DNA of 64,000 bases from Pseudaminobacter sp040045035 (GTDB lineage Bacteria > Pseudomonadota > Alphaproteobacteria > Rhizobiales > Rhizobiaceae). Position 1 is the stretch's first letter. Every line of letters begins with the position of its first letter. The stretch lies in assembly GCF_040045035.1 (NCBI RefSeq), contig NZ_JBDZDS010000002.1:434001-498000 (forward strand), written 5' to 3'. The notes beneath the pieces are model-generated. The model saw nothing but the letters and a program-made list of their open reading frames with translations. It was not told where the DNA came from and ran no database searches. Positions 18,372 through 26,877 of this stretch are shown here, piece after piece. Position numbers and translations under genes: made by a program.

Positions 18372-19699
18372 GCGGCTTTTCCCGCAGGGGCGCCTGCCCG
18401 GCACTCTCGGCCCCCATGCAGACCGGCGACGGCCTTCTCGTGCGGCTCAATCCGGTCGCTGGAGGAGTTTCGCCCAAGGCTTTGATCGGACTCTGCGAAT
18501 CCGCGCTGCGACACGGCAACGGCGTGATCGAGGTCACGGCGCGCGGCAGCCTGCAGATTCGTGGGCTTACCGCCGAAAGCGCGGCGTTGCTGGCAACCGA
18601 GGTCGATGCGCTGGGCATCGCCGTGCGCACCGGCGTGCCGGTGGAGACGGGGCCGCTCGCAGGGCTAGATCCGCAGGAAATCGCCGATCCCTCCCCGCTC
18701 GCCGCCCGCATCCGCGAGGCCATCGACGCGGCGGGCCTTGGCGCGCGACTCGGACCAAAAGTGTCCCTGGTGGTCGATGGCGGCGGCAGGCTGAACATGT
18801 ACACCGTGCAGGCAGATGTGCGGCTGACCGCGCTTGCGCCGGGCCAGTGGCTGCTGGCAGTCGCCGGCGATGCGCGCACAGCGACAACCATTGGCGCGGT
18901 GGCCGAGGCCGACGCTTGCGACGCCGCGCTGGCGATCTTGAACGCGATTGCCGAGCGTGGCCGCGAGGCACGGGCGCGGGACCTAACCACCGAAGAGCTT
19001 CGCAAACTGGTCGCCGGTCGCCTGCAGCGGGGTGATTCAGAATACGAACTTTCGGCTCTAAACGCGCCCTCACCCATCGGAATCCTGCCGCTGGGCCGTG
19101 ATGCATCGATACTCGGCCTTGGCCTGCCCTTCGGTCACATGCAGGCCGAGCGCATGATCGCGCTGTGCCGCGAGGCTGAAATATTGGGCGCCAGCGAAAT
19201 CCGCTTCGCGCAGCAGCGCGCCGTTCTGGTCCTCGGCCTGTCGCAATCCGCATGTGCAGAGTTACAGCACAAAGCAGCCTCCCTCGGCTTCGTCACCGAC
19301 CCGCTCGACCCGCGCCGCATGATCGCCGCCTGCCCCGGCGCGCCGTCCTGCGCATCCGGCCGCATCGCCGCGCGCGAGGTGGCCGAAGAGATCGCCGGCG
19401 ACAGCGGCACAGCACTCGATCCGTCCATCACGCTGCACATTTCCGGCTGCGCCAAGGGCTGCGCACATCCGGCCCGCTCGGCACTCACTTTGGTGGGCGA
19501 CGAAAAAGGAGCCGGACTTGTCGTTGACGGGACGGCGAAGGGACTTCCGGCCGCGTACACGCCGGGCTATGAACTCGCTCGCGGTTTCGGTCGGGTCGCA
19601 GCGCTTTTGACAGAACAGCGCCGCCCCGGCGAGACCACGGCACAGTGCATCGCGCGGCTCGGCGAAAGCCGGTTGGCTATGGCTTTTCAGCAAGGATAG
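18368..19699 (+). CDS. cobG: precorrin-3B synthase
   Basis: Oxygen-dependent ring-contraction enzyme of the aerobic B12 route, converting precorrin-3A to precorrin-3B. 443 residues in the nitrite/sulfite reductase fold. The cysteines for the 4Fe-4S centre are in AACPGAPSCASGRI and HISGCAKGCAHP toward the C-terminus. Its presence shows that the pathway here is aerobic and uses CobG rather than CobZ. The ATG overlaps the cobN stop. Confidence 0.95.
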   Translation: MSGFSRRGACPALSAPMQTGDGLLVRLNPVAGGVSPKALIGLCESALRHGNGVIEVTARGSLQIRGLTAESAALLATEVDALGIAVRTGVPVETGPLAGLDPQEIADPSPLAARIREAIDAAGLGARLGPKVSLVVDGGGRLNMYTVQADVRLTALAPGQWLLAVAGDARTATTIGAVAEADACDAALAILNAIAERGREARARDLTTEELRKLVAGRLQRGDSEYELSALNAPSPIGILPLGRDASILGLGLPFGHMQAERMIALCREAEILGASEIRFAQQRAVLVLGLSQSACAELQHKAASLGFVTDPLDPRRMIAACPGAPSCASGRIAAREVAEEIAGDSGTALDPSITLHISGCAKGCAHPARSALTLVGDEKGAGLVVDGTAKGLPAAYTPGYELARGFGRVAALLTEQRRPGETTAQCIARLGESRLAMAFQQG

Positions 19700-19701
19700 A
19701 G

Positions 19702-20334
19702 ATGTCCGGATACGACTATATTCACGACGGCACGGCGATCTACGAGCGCTCCTTTGCCATCATTCGCGCCGAGGCCGACCTGTCGCGCTTTTCCGAGGCA
19801 GAAGCCGATGTGGCCGTGCGCATGATCCATGCCTGCGGCCTGGTCGAGGCGGCCGAAAAATTCGAATTCGGGCCGGGCTTCGTGGAAGCCGCCAGCGCAG
19901 CACTGAAGGCCGGCGCGCCGATCTTCTGCGATGCCGAGATGGTGTCGCGCGGCGTGACCCGCGCCCGCCTGCCGGCCGATAACGAGGTGATCTGCACGCT
20001 GCGCGACGAGCGCACGCCCGCATTGGCGCAGGAGATCGGCAACACCCGCTCCGCCGCCGCGATCAAGCTTTGGCTCGAGCGCATGGCGGGCTCGGTGGTG
20101 GCCATCGGCAATGCGCCGACCGCCCTCTTCTACCTGCTCGAACTGCTGCGCGACGGCGCTCCGAAGCCGGCGGCGATCCTCGGCATGCCGGTGGGCTTTG
20201 TGGGGGCTGCCGAATCCAAGGATGCGCTGGCGGAAAATTCCTATGGCGTGCCCTATGCCATCGTGCGCGGACGCCTCGGCGGCAGCGCCATGACAGCCGC
20301 CGCCCTTAACGCACTGGCGAGGCCCGGACTGTGA
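19702..20334 (+). CDS. cobH: precorrin-8X methylmutase
   Basis: Catalyses migration of the C11 methyl to C12, giving hydrogenobyrinic acid. 210 residues. Family stretches include VRMIHACGLVE (with the catalytic-type His) near residue 36, VIAIGNAPTALFYLLELL and GMPVGFVGAAESKDAL. It starts 2 bases after cobG with a purine-rich ribosome site inside the cobG end. Confidence 0.95.
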   Translation: MSGYDYIHDGTAIYERSFAIIRAEADLSRFSEAEADVAVRMIHACGLVEAAEKFEFGPGFVEAASAALKAGAPIFCDAEMVSRGVTRARLPADNEVICTLRDERTPALAQEIGNTRSAAAIKLWLERMAGSVVAIGNAPTALFYLLELLRDGAPKPAAILGMPVGFVGAAESKDALAENSYGVPYAIVRGRLGGSAMTAAALNALARPGL

Positions 20335-21068
20335 GCGCTGAACCCAAAGGCCGCCTCATCGGCGTCGGCACCGGCCCCGGCGATCCGGAGCTTCTGACCC
20401 TGAAAGCCGTTCGCGCGCTGGGCGAGGCCGACGTGCTGGCGCATTTCGCCAAGCGCGGCAGCAACGGCAATGCCCGCGCGATCGTCTCGGCGCATCTCAA
20501 GCCCGGCATCGTGGAGCTGCCGCTGCTCTATCCGGTGACCACCGAGATCGACAAGGACCACGCCGACTACAAGGCCGCGATCACCGGCTTCTATGAGGAG
20601 TCGGCGCGTGCGGTGGCCGAGCATCTCGATGCGGGCCGCACGGTGGCGGTGCTGAGCGAGGGCGACCCGCTGTTCTATGGCTCCTACATGCATCTGCATG
20701 TGCGGCTGTCGCAGCATTACCCGACCGAGGTTATCCCCGGCGTCACCGCCATGTCCGGCTGCTGGTCGCAGACCGGCCTGCCGATCGTGCAGGGCGACGA
20801 CGTGCTGAGCGTGCTGCCCGGCACGATGAGCGAGTTCGAGCTTTCGCGTCGGCTGGCCGACACGGACGCCGCCGTCATCATGAAAGTGGGGCGCAACCTG
20901 CCGAAAATCCGACGCGCGCTCGCCGCCACCGGCAAGCTGGAGCGGGCGATGTATGTCGAGCGCGCCACCATGGCCAACACTGCCTCCGTGCCGCTGGCAG
21001 AAAAGGCCGACGACACCGCGCCCTATTTCGCCATCGTGCTGGTGCCCGGCTGGGAGGGACGGCCATGA
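20331..21068 (+). CDS. cobI: precorrin-2 C20-methyltransferase
   Basis: SAM-dependent tetrapyrrole methylase of 245 residues making precorrin-3A. It has the N-terminal GVGTGPGDPELLTLKAVRAL and the mid-domain AVLSEGDPLFYGSYMHLHVR. The GTG start at 20331 overlaps the cobH stop (GTGA), which indicates coupling. Confidence 0.95.
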   Translation: MSAEPKGRLIGVGTGPGDPELLTLKAVRALGEADVLAHFAKRGSNGNARAIVSAHLKPGIVELPLLYPVTTEIDKDHADYKAAITGFYEESARAVAEHLDAGRTVAVLSEGDPLFYGSYMHLHVRLSQHYPTEVIPGVTAMSGCWSQTGLPIVQGDDVLSVLPGTMSEFELSRRLADTDAAVIMKVGRNLPKIRRALAATGKLERAMYVERATMANTASVPLAEKADDTAPYFAIVLVPGWEGRP

Positions 21069-21829
21069 GCGGGCGTCTTTTCGTCATCGGGCTCGGCCCC
21101 GGCAATCCCGGCCAGATCACGCCGGAGGCGAGTGCAGCGGCAGCCGAGGCGCAGTTCTTCTACGGCTACGCCCCCTATGTCGACCGGCTGAACCTGCGGC
21201 CCGACCAGACCCGCATCGCCTCCGACAACCGCGAGGAGATTTCTCGCGCCAATGCAGCGCTTGAGCAGGCTGCGCAAGGCGCCAGCGTCGCGGTGGTTTC
21301 GGGCGGCGATCCCGGCGTCTTCGCCATGGCTGCGGCCGTGTGCGAAGCGATCGAGGCCGGCCCTGCCGAATGGCGCGACATCGAGCTGACCATCGTTCCC
21401 GGCGTCACCGCCATGCTGGCGGTTGCGGCCCGCATCGGCGCGCCCCTGGGTCACGATTTCTGCGCCATCTCGCTCTCCGATAACCTCAAGCCCTGGGACC
21501 TGATTCTGCGACGGCTGGAGGCGGCGGCGGGCGCGGGTTTTGTCATCGCGCTCTACAACCCGATCAGCAAGGCGCGCCCCTGGCAGCTGGGCGAAGCGCT
21601 GGACAAGTTGCGGACCATCCTGCCCGGCACGACGCCCGTCATCTTCGGCCGCGCCGCCGGCCGGCCCGACGAGCGCATCGAGATCACGCCGTTGGCGGAA
21701 GCCCGCGCCGAGCAGGCCGACATGGCCACCTGCGTGATGATCGGCTCGCCCGAAACCCGCATCATCGAGCGCGGCGAAAAACGCCCGCTGGTCTACACGC
21801 CGCGCTTTTCGGCAGGTGCCAGCCAATGA
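21065..21829 (+). CDS. cobJ: precorrin-3B C17-methyltransferase
   Basis: SAM-dependent methylase (254 residues) producing precorrin-4. It shows FVIGLGPGNPGQITPEA at the N-terminus and VVSGGDPGVFAMAAAVCEAI in the middle. The ATG overlaps the cobI stop; its 3' end overlaps the convergent cobK gene by 37 bases. Confidence 0.95.
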   Translation: MSGRLFVIGLGPGNPGQITPEASAAAAEAQFFYGYAPYVDRLNLRPDQTRIASDNREEISRANAALEQAAQGASVAVVSGGDPGVFAMAAAVCEAIEAGPAEWRDIELTIVPGVTAMLAVAARIGAPLGHDFCAISLSDNLKPWDLILRRLEAAAGAGFVIALYNPISKARPWQLGEALDKLRTILPGTTPVIFGRAAGRPDERIEITPLAEARAEQADMATCVMIGSPETRIIERGEKRPLVYTPRFSAGASQ

Positions 21830-22560
21830 TCGATCATGCCGGCCAGCTCCGCGACGCTTTTGGCTTGAGGCACCTGCGGCAGGTCCGGCCTGCGGAACAG
21901 GACGACCTCGATGCCGAGCTCGCGAGCGGCCGCGATCTTGCCATAGGTTGCGGCCCCGCCGCTGTTCTTGGCAACGATGGCGTCGATGCGATGGCTGGCC
22001 AGCAACTCGCGCTCGTCGGCCTCGGCGAAGGGGCCGCGCGCGAGGATGTAGGTGGCATTCGGCACGGCAAGCGGCGGATCGACCGGATCGACGCTGCGGA
22101 TGACATAGGCGTGCTGCGGCGCGCCCTCGAAGGCGGCGATCTCCTGCCGGCCGAGCGCCAGGAACACGTGGCGCGGTTTTTCGCCCAGCGCGGCGACCGC
22201 CTCTTCAGCATTTTCCACCAGCTTCCAGCGATCGCCCTCGACCGCCTCCCAGCCCGACCGGCGCAGCGCCAGGATCGGCACGCCGGCGAGCGCCGCAGCC
22301 TCAGCTGCGTTGCGCGAAATATTGGCCGCGTAGGGATGCGTGGCGTCGATCAGCAGGGCGACGCGCTCGTCGCGCAGGTATTGCGCCAGCCCTTCGGCAC
22401 CGCCAAAGCCGCCGCTGCGCACCGGAACCGGTTGAGCCACGGGATCGACCGTGCGGCCGGCGAGCGACAGGGTGAGCGAAAGATCGGCGCGAGCAACCAG
22501 CCTGCCGGCAAGCTGCCGGGCTTCCGTGGTGCCGCCAAGTATCAGAATGCGGTGGGTCAT
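21793..22560 (-). CDS. cobK: precorrin-6A reductase, antisense within the cob cluster
   Basis: NADPH-dependent reduction of precorrin-6A to dihydro-precorrin-6. 255 residues. RILILGGTTEARQLAGRL at the N-terminus and LLIDATHPYAANISRNAAEA near residue 65 identify the family. It lies on the strand opposite its pathway neighbours: its 3' end overlaps cobJ and its start codon (22560, or the adjacent ATG at 22563) abuts or overlaps that of cobL. Its promoter must therefore lie inside cobL, and read-through cob mRNA would be antisense to it. Confidence 0.95.
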   Translation of the reverse strand: MTHRILILGGTTEARQLAGRLVARADLSLTLSLAGRTVDPVAQPVPVRSGGFGGAEGLAQYLRDERVALLIDATHPYAANISRNAAEAAALAGVPILALRRSGWEAVEGDRWKLVENAEEAVAALGEKPRHVFLALGRQEIAAFEGAPQHAYVIRSVDPVDPPLAVPNATYILARGPFAEADERELLASHRIDAIVAKNSGGAATYGKIAAARELGIEVVLFRRPDLPQVPQAKSVAELAGMIDHWLAPAEKRGV

Positions 22561-22561
22561 C

Positions 22562-23797
22562 ATGCCTGCTGAACGAGAAAACTCCGCCGCTGCCCGCTGG
22601 CTGACCATCGTCGGCATCGGCGAGGATGGTGTAGAGGGTCTTGGCGACGAGGCCAAGCGCTGCATTGCGACCGCCGAGGTCGTATTCGGCGGCAAGCGGC
22701 ATCTGGCGCTGGTGGACGGGCTGGTGACGGGTACGGCCGAGCCATGGCCGACGCCGTTCGACGCCGGCATGCGCGCCGTGCTCGCGCTGTCCGGCCGCCC
22801 CGTCTGCGTGCTGGCCTCGGGCGATCCGTTTTGTCATGGCGTCGGCACCACGCTGAGCCGCCATGTGCCGGTGACCGAAATGCGCGTGCTGCCAGCCCCT
22901 TCCGCCTTCAGCCTTGCAGCATCGCGCCTTGGCTGGGCGCTGCCGGACACTGAGACGATTTCGCTGCACGGCAAGCCCATCGACCTGATCCGCCCGCTGC
23001 TGCATCCGAAGGCACGAATATTGGCACTGACTTCGGATGGCGACGGCCCGGTGGCTGTTGCGAAGCTGCTGCGCGAACTCGGCTTCGGACCCTCGCGGTT
23101 CACAGTGCTGGAAGCGTTGGGCGGCCCTTCCGAGCGCCTGACCACAACGAGCGCCGACGCCTTCGCTGTCGAAAACATCAATCCACTCAACGTGCTGGCG
23201 GTCGAGGTTGAATCGAATTCCGAAGCGCGCATCCTGCCGCTGGCGACCGGCATGCCGGACGAATTGTTCGAGAATGACGGCCAGTTGACCAAGCGCGAGA
23301 TCCGCGCCGTCACGTTGTCGACGCTCGCGCCGCGCCGCGGCGAACTGTTGTGGGACATCGGCGGCGGCTCGGGCTCCATCTCCATCGAATGGATGCTGCG
23401 CGATCCGTCCATGCGCGCCTTCGCCGTCGAGGCCAATCCCGAACGCGCCGTCCGCATTGCCCGCAACGCCAGCGCCTGCGGCGTGCCCGGCCTGACGGTC
23501 GTGGAAGGCCGCGCGCCCGAAGCGCTCGCCGGCCTGCCGACGCCCGATGCCATCTTCGTCGGCGGCGGCGGCTCGGAGCCCGGCGTCATGGACGCGGCGA
23601 TTGCCGCCCTGCCCTCGGGCGGACGACTGGTGGCGAATGCCGTAACGCTCGAAATGGAAGCGCTGCTGCTTTCGCTGCAAGCGCGCCATGGCGGCGAACT
23701 GATCCGTCTTTCCGTATCGCGCGCGGTTCCGGTCGGCACCATGCAGGGCTGGCGCCCGGCCATGCCGGTGACGCAATGGTCGTGGGCAAAACCATGA
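22562..23797 (+). CDS. cobL: precorrin-6Y C5,15-methyltransferase (decarboxylating)
   Basis: Two-domain enzyme (411 residues) that methylates C5 and C15 and decarboxylates the ring-C acetate. The N-terminal CbiE-type methylase starts LTIVGIGEDGVEGLGDEAKR, and the C-terminal CbiT-type domain carries the SAM motif LLWDIGGGSGSISIEWML near residue 260. The ATG at 22562 is preferred to an upstream in-frame start that would run through the cobK coding sequence. It overlaps the next gene by ATGA. Confidence 0.95.
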   Translation: MPAERENSAAARWLTIVGIGEDGVEGLGDEAKRCIATAEVVFGGKRHLALVDGLVTGTAEPWPTPFDAGMRAVLALSGRPVCVLASGDPFCHGVGTTLSRHVPVTEMRVLPAPSAFSLAASRLGWALPDTETISLHGKPIDLIRPLLHPKARILALTSDGDGPVAVAKLLRELGFGPSRFTVLEALGGPSERLTTTSADAFAVENINPLNVLAVEVESNSEARILPLATGMPDELFENDGQLTKREIRAVTLSTLAPRRGELLWDIGGGSGSISIEWMLRDPSMRAFAVEANPERAVRIARNASACGVPGLTVVEGRAPEALAGLPTPDAIFVGGGGSEPGVMDAAIAALPSGGRLVANAVTLEMEALLLSLQARHGGELIRLSVSRAVPVGTMQGWRPAMPVTQWSWAKP

Positions 23798-24180
23798 TCG
23801 TGGCGGGCATCGGCAGCCGCAAGGGCGTGAGCAAGGAGCAGGTGTTGGGCGCGATCAACGCGGCACTCTGCGCGCACGACCTAGACATTGCGCGTCTCGA
23901 CGCGCTGGCGACCGGCAAGCTGAAGCAGCACGAAGAGGCGATTTTTCAGGCCGGACGGCAACTTCGCCGCGCGGTCATCATCATCGGCGACGCCGAACTG
24001 GCCGAAGCCGGCAAGCGGACAAAGAGCCACTCGGAACTGTCGCTGGAAAAGACCGGCGCGCCCTCGCTTTCGGAAGCGGCCGCACTTGCGGCAGCGGGCC
24101 CGGATTCACGGCTGCTCGGCCCTCGTATCGCACTCCAATCGGTCACCTGCGCCATAGCCATCAGCGGAGACAAAGCGTGA
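23794..24180 (+). CDS. cobE: CobE / CbiG C-terminal-domain protein
   Basis: 128 residues, matching the CbiG C-terminal domain (IVAGIGSRKGVSKEQVLGAI at the N-terminus). CobE is needed in the aerobic route, but its exact reaction is unclear; in the anaerobic route the homologous CbiG domain takes part in opening the lactone (family knowledge). It is coupled to cobL by ATGA and to cobM by GTGA overlaps. Confidence 0.93.
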   Translation: MIVAGIGSRKGVSKEQVLGAINAALCAHDLDIARLDALATGKLKQHEEAIFQAGRQLRRAVIIIGDAELAEAGKRTKSHSELSLEKTGAPSLSEAAALAAAGPDSRLLGPRIALQSVTCAIAISGDKA

Positions 24181-24941
24181 CGGTTCATTTCATCGGCGCC
24201 GGCCCGGGCGCGGCAGACCTCATCACCGTTCGCGGCCGCGACCTGCTCGCAAGCTGCCCGGTCTGCCTCTATGCGGGTTCGATCGTCGCGCCCGAATTGC
24301 TCGACTACTGCGCGCCAGGGACAAAGCTGGTCGACACCGCACCCATGTCGCTCGACGAGATCGAGGTCGAATATCTGGCGGCACATGACGAGGGCAAGGA
24401 CGTCGCGCGCCTGCACTCGGGCGACCTTTCGGTGTGGAGCGCAGTGGCCGAGCAGATCCGCCGCCTCGAGCGCCACGGCATTCCCTATACGATGACGCCC
24501 GGCGTGCCCTCCTTCGCGGCGGCCGCCTCGGCTCTGGGCCGAGAGCTGACCATTCCGGCGGTCGCGCAATCGCTGGTGCTGACCCGCGTTTCGGGGCGCG
24601 CCTCGCCCATGCCGGAGAAAGAAAACCTGGCCGCCTTCGGGGCGACCGGCGCCACGCTTGCCATCCATCTCGCCATCCACGCCATCGACCGCGTGGTGGA
24701 GGAACTGACGCCGCTCTATGGGGCGGACTGCCCGGTGGCGATCGTCTTCCACGCCTCATGGCCTGACGAGCGCGTGCTGCACGGCACGCTCGGCACGATT
24801 GCGGCGAAGCTGGCCGAAGACCCGATCGAGCGCACGGCGCTGATCTTCGTCGGTCCGTCGCTCGCCTCGCAGGATTTTCGCGAAAGCTCGCTCTACGATC
24901 CCGACTATCAGCGCCGGTTCAGGGGGCGCGATACGCTATGA
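24177..24941 (+). CDS. cobM: precorrin-4 C11-methyltransferase
   Basis: SAM-dependent methylase making precorrin-5; 254 residues. VHFIGAGPGAADLITVRGRD starts the protein, and RLHSGDLSVWSAVAEQIRRL plus YTMTPGVPSFAAAASALGRE are typical of CobM/CbiF. GTG start at 24177. The last 34 bases overlap the convergent cbiD. Confidence 0.95.
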   Translation: MTVHFIGAGPGAADLITVRGRDLLASCPVCLYAGSIVAPELLDYCAPGTKLVDTAPMSLDEIEVEYLAAHDEGKDVARLHSGDLSVWSAVAEQIRRLERHGIPYTMTPGVPSFAAAASALGRELTIPAVAQSLVLTRVSGRASPMPEKENLAAFGATGATLAIHLAIHAIDRVVEELTPLYGADCPVAIVFHASWPDERVLHGTLGTIAAKLAEDPIERTALIFVGPSLASQDFRESSLYDPDYQRRFRGRDTL

Positions 24942-26038
24942 GCCGGTGCGAAGGGCGCATGCCCTCTCAACTCGCCTTCGCGGTTGAAGACCAGGATTTC
25001 GAGCTCGATGTCCGTGCCCTTGAGCGCGGGCGCGGCGGTGCGCCACGCACCAGCGGCAATCGCGTCGCCGATCGGCACGCCCTCGGCCACGGCGAGCGCA
25101 AAGGCTTCGGCCACGGTGTTGGCGCCCCTGATGCGCGCGGCAAGGTCTTCGCTCGCACCGGCCTCGGCGGCGACCGCGGCCAGCCCTTCGAGATCGGCCC
25201 TGCCCCGGCTGGAATGCACGTCGAGCATGCCCTGCGCGAGCTTGGTCATCTTGGCGACGCCGCCCGCGATGGTGACGCGCGGGACCGGATGAGCGCGGAT
25301 GTATTTCAGCATGCCGCCGACGAAGTCGCCCATATCGATGAGCTGCACTTCGTGCATGTCGTGGAATTTCTGGACGGCCAGTTCGGACGCGTTGCCGGTG
25401 GAACCGGCGACATGGTCGAAACCCATGGCGCGCGCCACATCGACGCCGCGATGGATGGAGTGGATCCAAGCCGAGCAGGAATAGGGAATGACCACACCCG
25501 TGGTGCCCAGGATCGAAATGCCGCCAAGAATCCCGAGGCGTGGGTTGAGCGTGCGCTGCGCCATCTCCTCGCCGCCGACGACGGAAATCTCGACCTCGAA
25601 ATCGGCATTTTCGCCAGCAACCTGATGCACCGCTTGCGTAATCATCTTGCGCGGCACCGGGTTGATCGCCGGCTCGCCCGGCGGGATCGGCAGACCAGGC
25701 CGCGTCACCGTGCCGACGCCCGGCCCCGCGCGGAAGACAATGCCGCTGCCCGGCGCGCCGCGGCGCACCGTGCTTTTCACCAGTGCGCCATGCGTCACGT
25801 CCGGGTCGTCGCCGGCGTCCTTGACGATACCGGCCATCGCGTGCCCCTCGCCCAGCTCCGAAACAGCGAGCGCGAAGCCGACCACATTGCCGCCGGGCAG
25901 CGTGATCTCCACCGGATCGGGGAAATCGCCGGACAAAAGCGCAGCACACGCCGCCTTGGTGGCGGCGGTGGCGCAGGCGCCCGTGGTCCAGCCACGACGC
26001 AGGGGAGCTTCTTCGGAGGCGGTCTGTTCGGCAGTCAT
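24908..26038 (-). CDS. cbiD: CbiD-type precorrin-5 C1-methyltransferase, antisense
   Basis: 376 residues of the CbiD family, the C1 methylase known from the anaerobic pathway, recognised by RRGWTTGACATAATKAACAA at the N-terminus and TTGVVIPYSCSAWIHSIHRG in the middle. No cobF, the usual aerobic C1-methylase, is present in this cluster, so CbiD is the likely substitute acting on a cobalt-free substrate (inference). It is encoded against the cluster, overlapping cobM at the 3' end and leaving only 53 bases to the divergent cobA. The ATG at 26038 is chosen; longer N-termini are open but lack the family pattern. Confidence 0.93.
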   Translation of the reverse strand: MTAEQTASEEAPLRRGWTTGACATAATKAACAALLSGDFPDPVEITLPGGNVVGFALAVSELGEGHAMAGIVKDAGDDPDVTHGALVKSTVRRGAPGSGIVFRAGPGVGTVTRPGLPIPPGEPAINPVPRKMITQAVHQVAGENADFEVEISVVGGEEMAQRTLNPRLGILGGISILGTTGVVIPYSCSAWIHSIHRGVDVARAMGFDHVAGSTGNASELAVQKFHDMHEVQLIDMGDFVGGMLKYIRAHPVPRVTIAGGVAKMTKLAQGMLDVHSSRGRADLEGLAAVAAEAGASEDLAARIRGANTVAEAFALAVAEGVPIGDAIAAGAWRTAAPALKGTDIELEILVFNREGELRGHAPFAPAHSVSRPLNRR

Positions 26039-26091
26039 GGCGCAATCTATAGGCTTGGCGACGCTCCGCGTCATCGTCGAAAGCGGCATTC

Positions 26092-26877
26092 ATGAGTCTC
26101 GAAAAAGCTATCGCCCGTTTAAATCATGAGCCGCAGGTGCTCGAACCCGGCCATGTCTGGCTGGCCGGCGCCGGCCCGGGCGACCCGGGTTTGCTGACGC
26201 TCGACGTGCTGTCCGCGCTCGCACAGGCCGAGGCACTGGTGCACGACGCGCTGGTGTCGCCCGAAATCGTCGCGGTTGCCGAACAGGCCGAAAAATTCTT
26301 CGTCGGCAAGCGCGGCGGCAGGCTGTCGATCCCGCAGGACGAGATCAATGCCCTGCTGGTGAAGCTGGCCCGCGAGGGCCGCAAGGTGGTGCGGCTGAAG
26401 GGCGGGCATCCCTTCGTCTTCGGCCGCGGCGCGGAAGAAGCGCTGGTGCTGACCCGCGAGAACATTCCCTGGCGAGCGCTTTCCGGCGTCACCTCGGCCT
26501 TCGGCGGCCTGACTTCGGCGGGCATTCCGGCCACAGTTCGCGGCGTCAATGGCGCGATTATCCTCGCCACCGGCTTTGCCGCCGTTTCCGACGACCGGCC
26601 CGACTGGGCAGCGCTTGCGCGCACCGGCCAGCCGCTCGTCATCTATATGGGCCTGACGCATATGGAGGAGACCGTTGCAGAGCTTCTGGCGGGCGGTCTG
26701 CCGACCGACACGCCGGCGGCGCTGGTCGAGAACGCGTCGCTGCCGCAGGAGCGCACTGTGACCGCGACGCTTGGTACGCTGGTCGAAACCGCCGCGCGCG
26801 AAAACGTCGTGTCGCCGGCGCTGATCGTCGTCGGCGGCATCGTCGCGGTGCGTGCCGAACTGCTGGGGGAAGCATGA
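26092..26877 (+). CDS. cobA: uroporphyrinogen-III C-methyltransferase
   Basis: SUMT enzyme (261 residues) committing uroporphyrinogen III to precorrin-2 by two SAM-dependent methylations. It shows VWLAGAGPGDPGLLTLDVLS, VVRLKGGHPFVFGRGAEEAL and ALSGVTSAFGGLTSAGIPAT. It lacks the oxidase/chelatase domains of CysG, so it is a dedicated B12-type SUMT. The only gap large enough for a separate promoter is the 53 bases shared with cbiD. Confidence 0.95.
   Translation: MSLEKAIARLNHEPQVLEPGHVWLAGAGPGDPGLLTLDVLSALAQAEALVHDALVSPEIVAVAEQAEKFFVGKRGGRLSIPQDEINALLVKLAREGRKVVRLKGGHPFVFGRGAEEALVLTRENIPWRALSGVTSAFGGLTSAGIPATVRGVNGAIILATGFAAVSDDRPDWAALARTGQPLVIYMGLTHMEETVAELLAGGLPTDTPAALVENASLPQERTVTATLGTLVETAARENVVSPALIVVGGIVAVRAELLGEA

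Noticed and set aside
16488..18404. 638-codon frame antisense to cobN
   Set aside because: Opposite a conserved gene, with no recognisable domain; a composition artefact.
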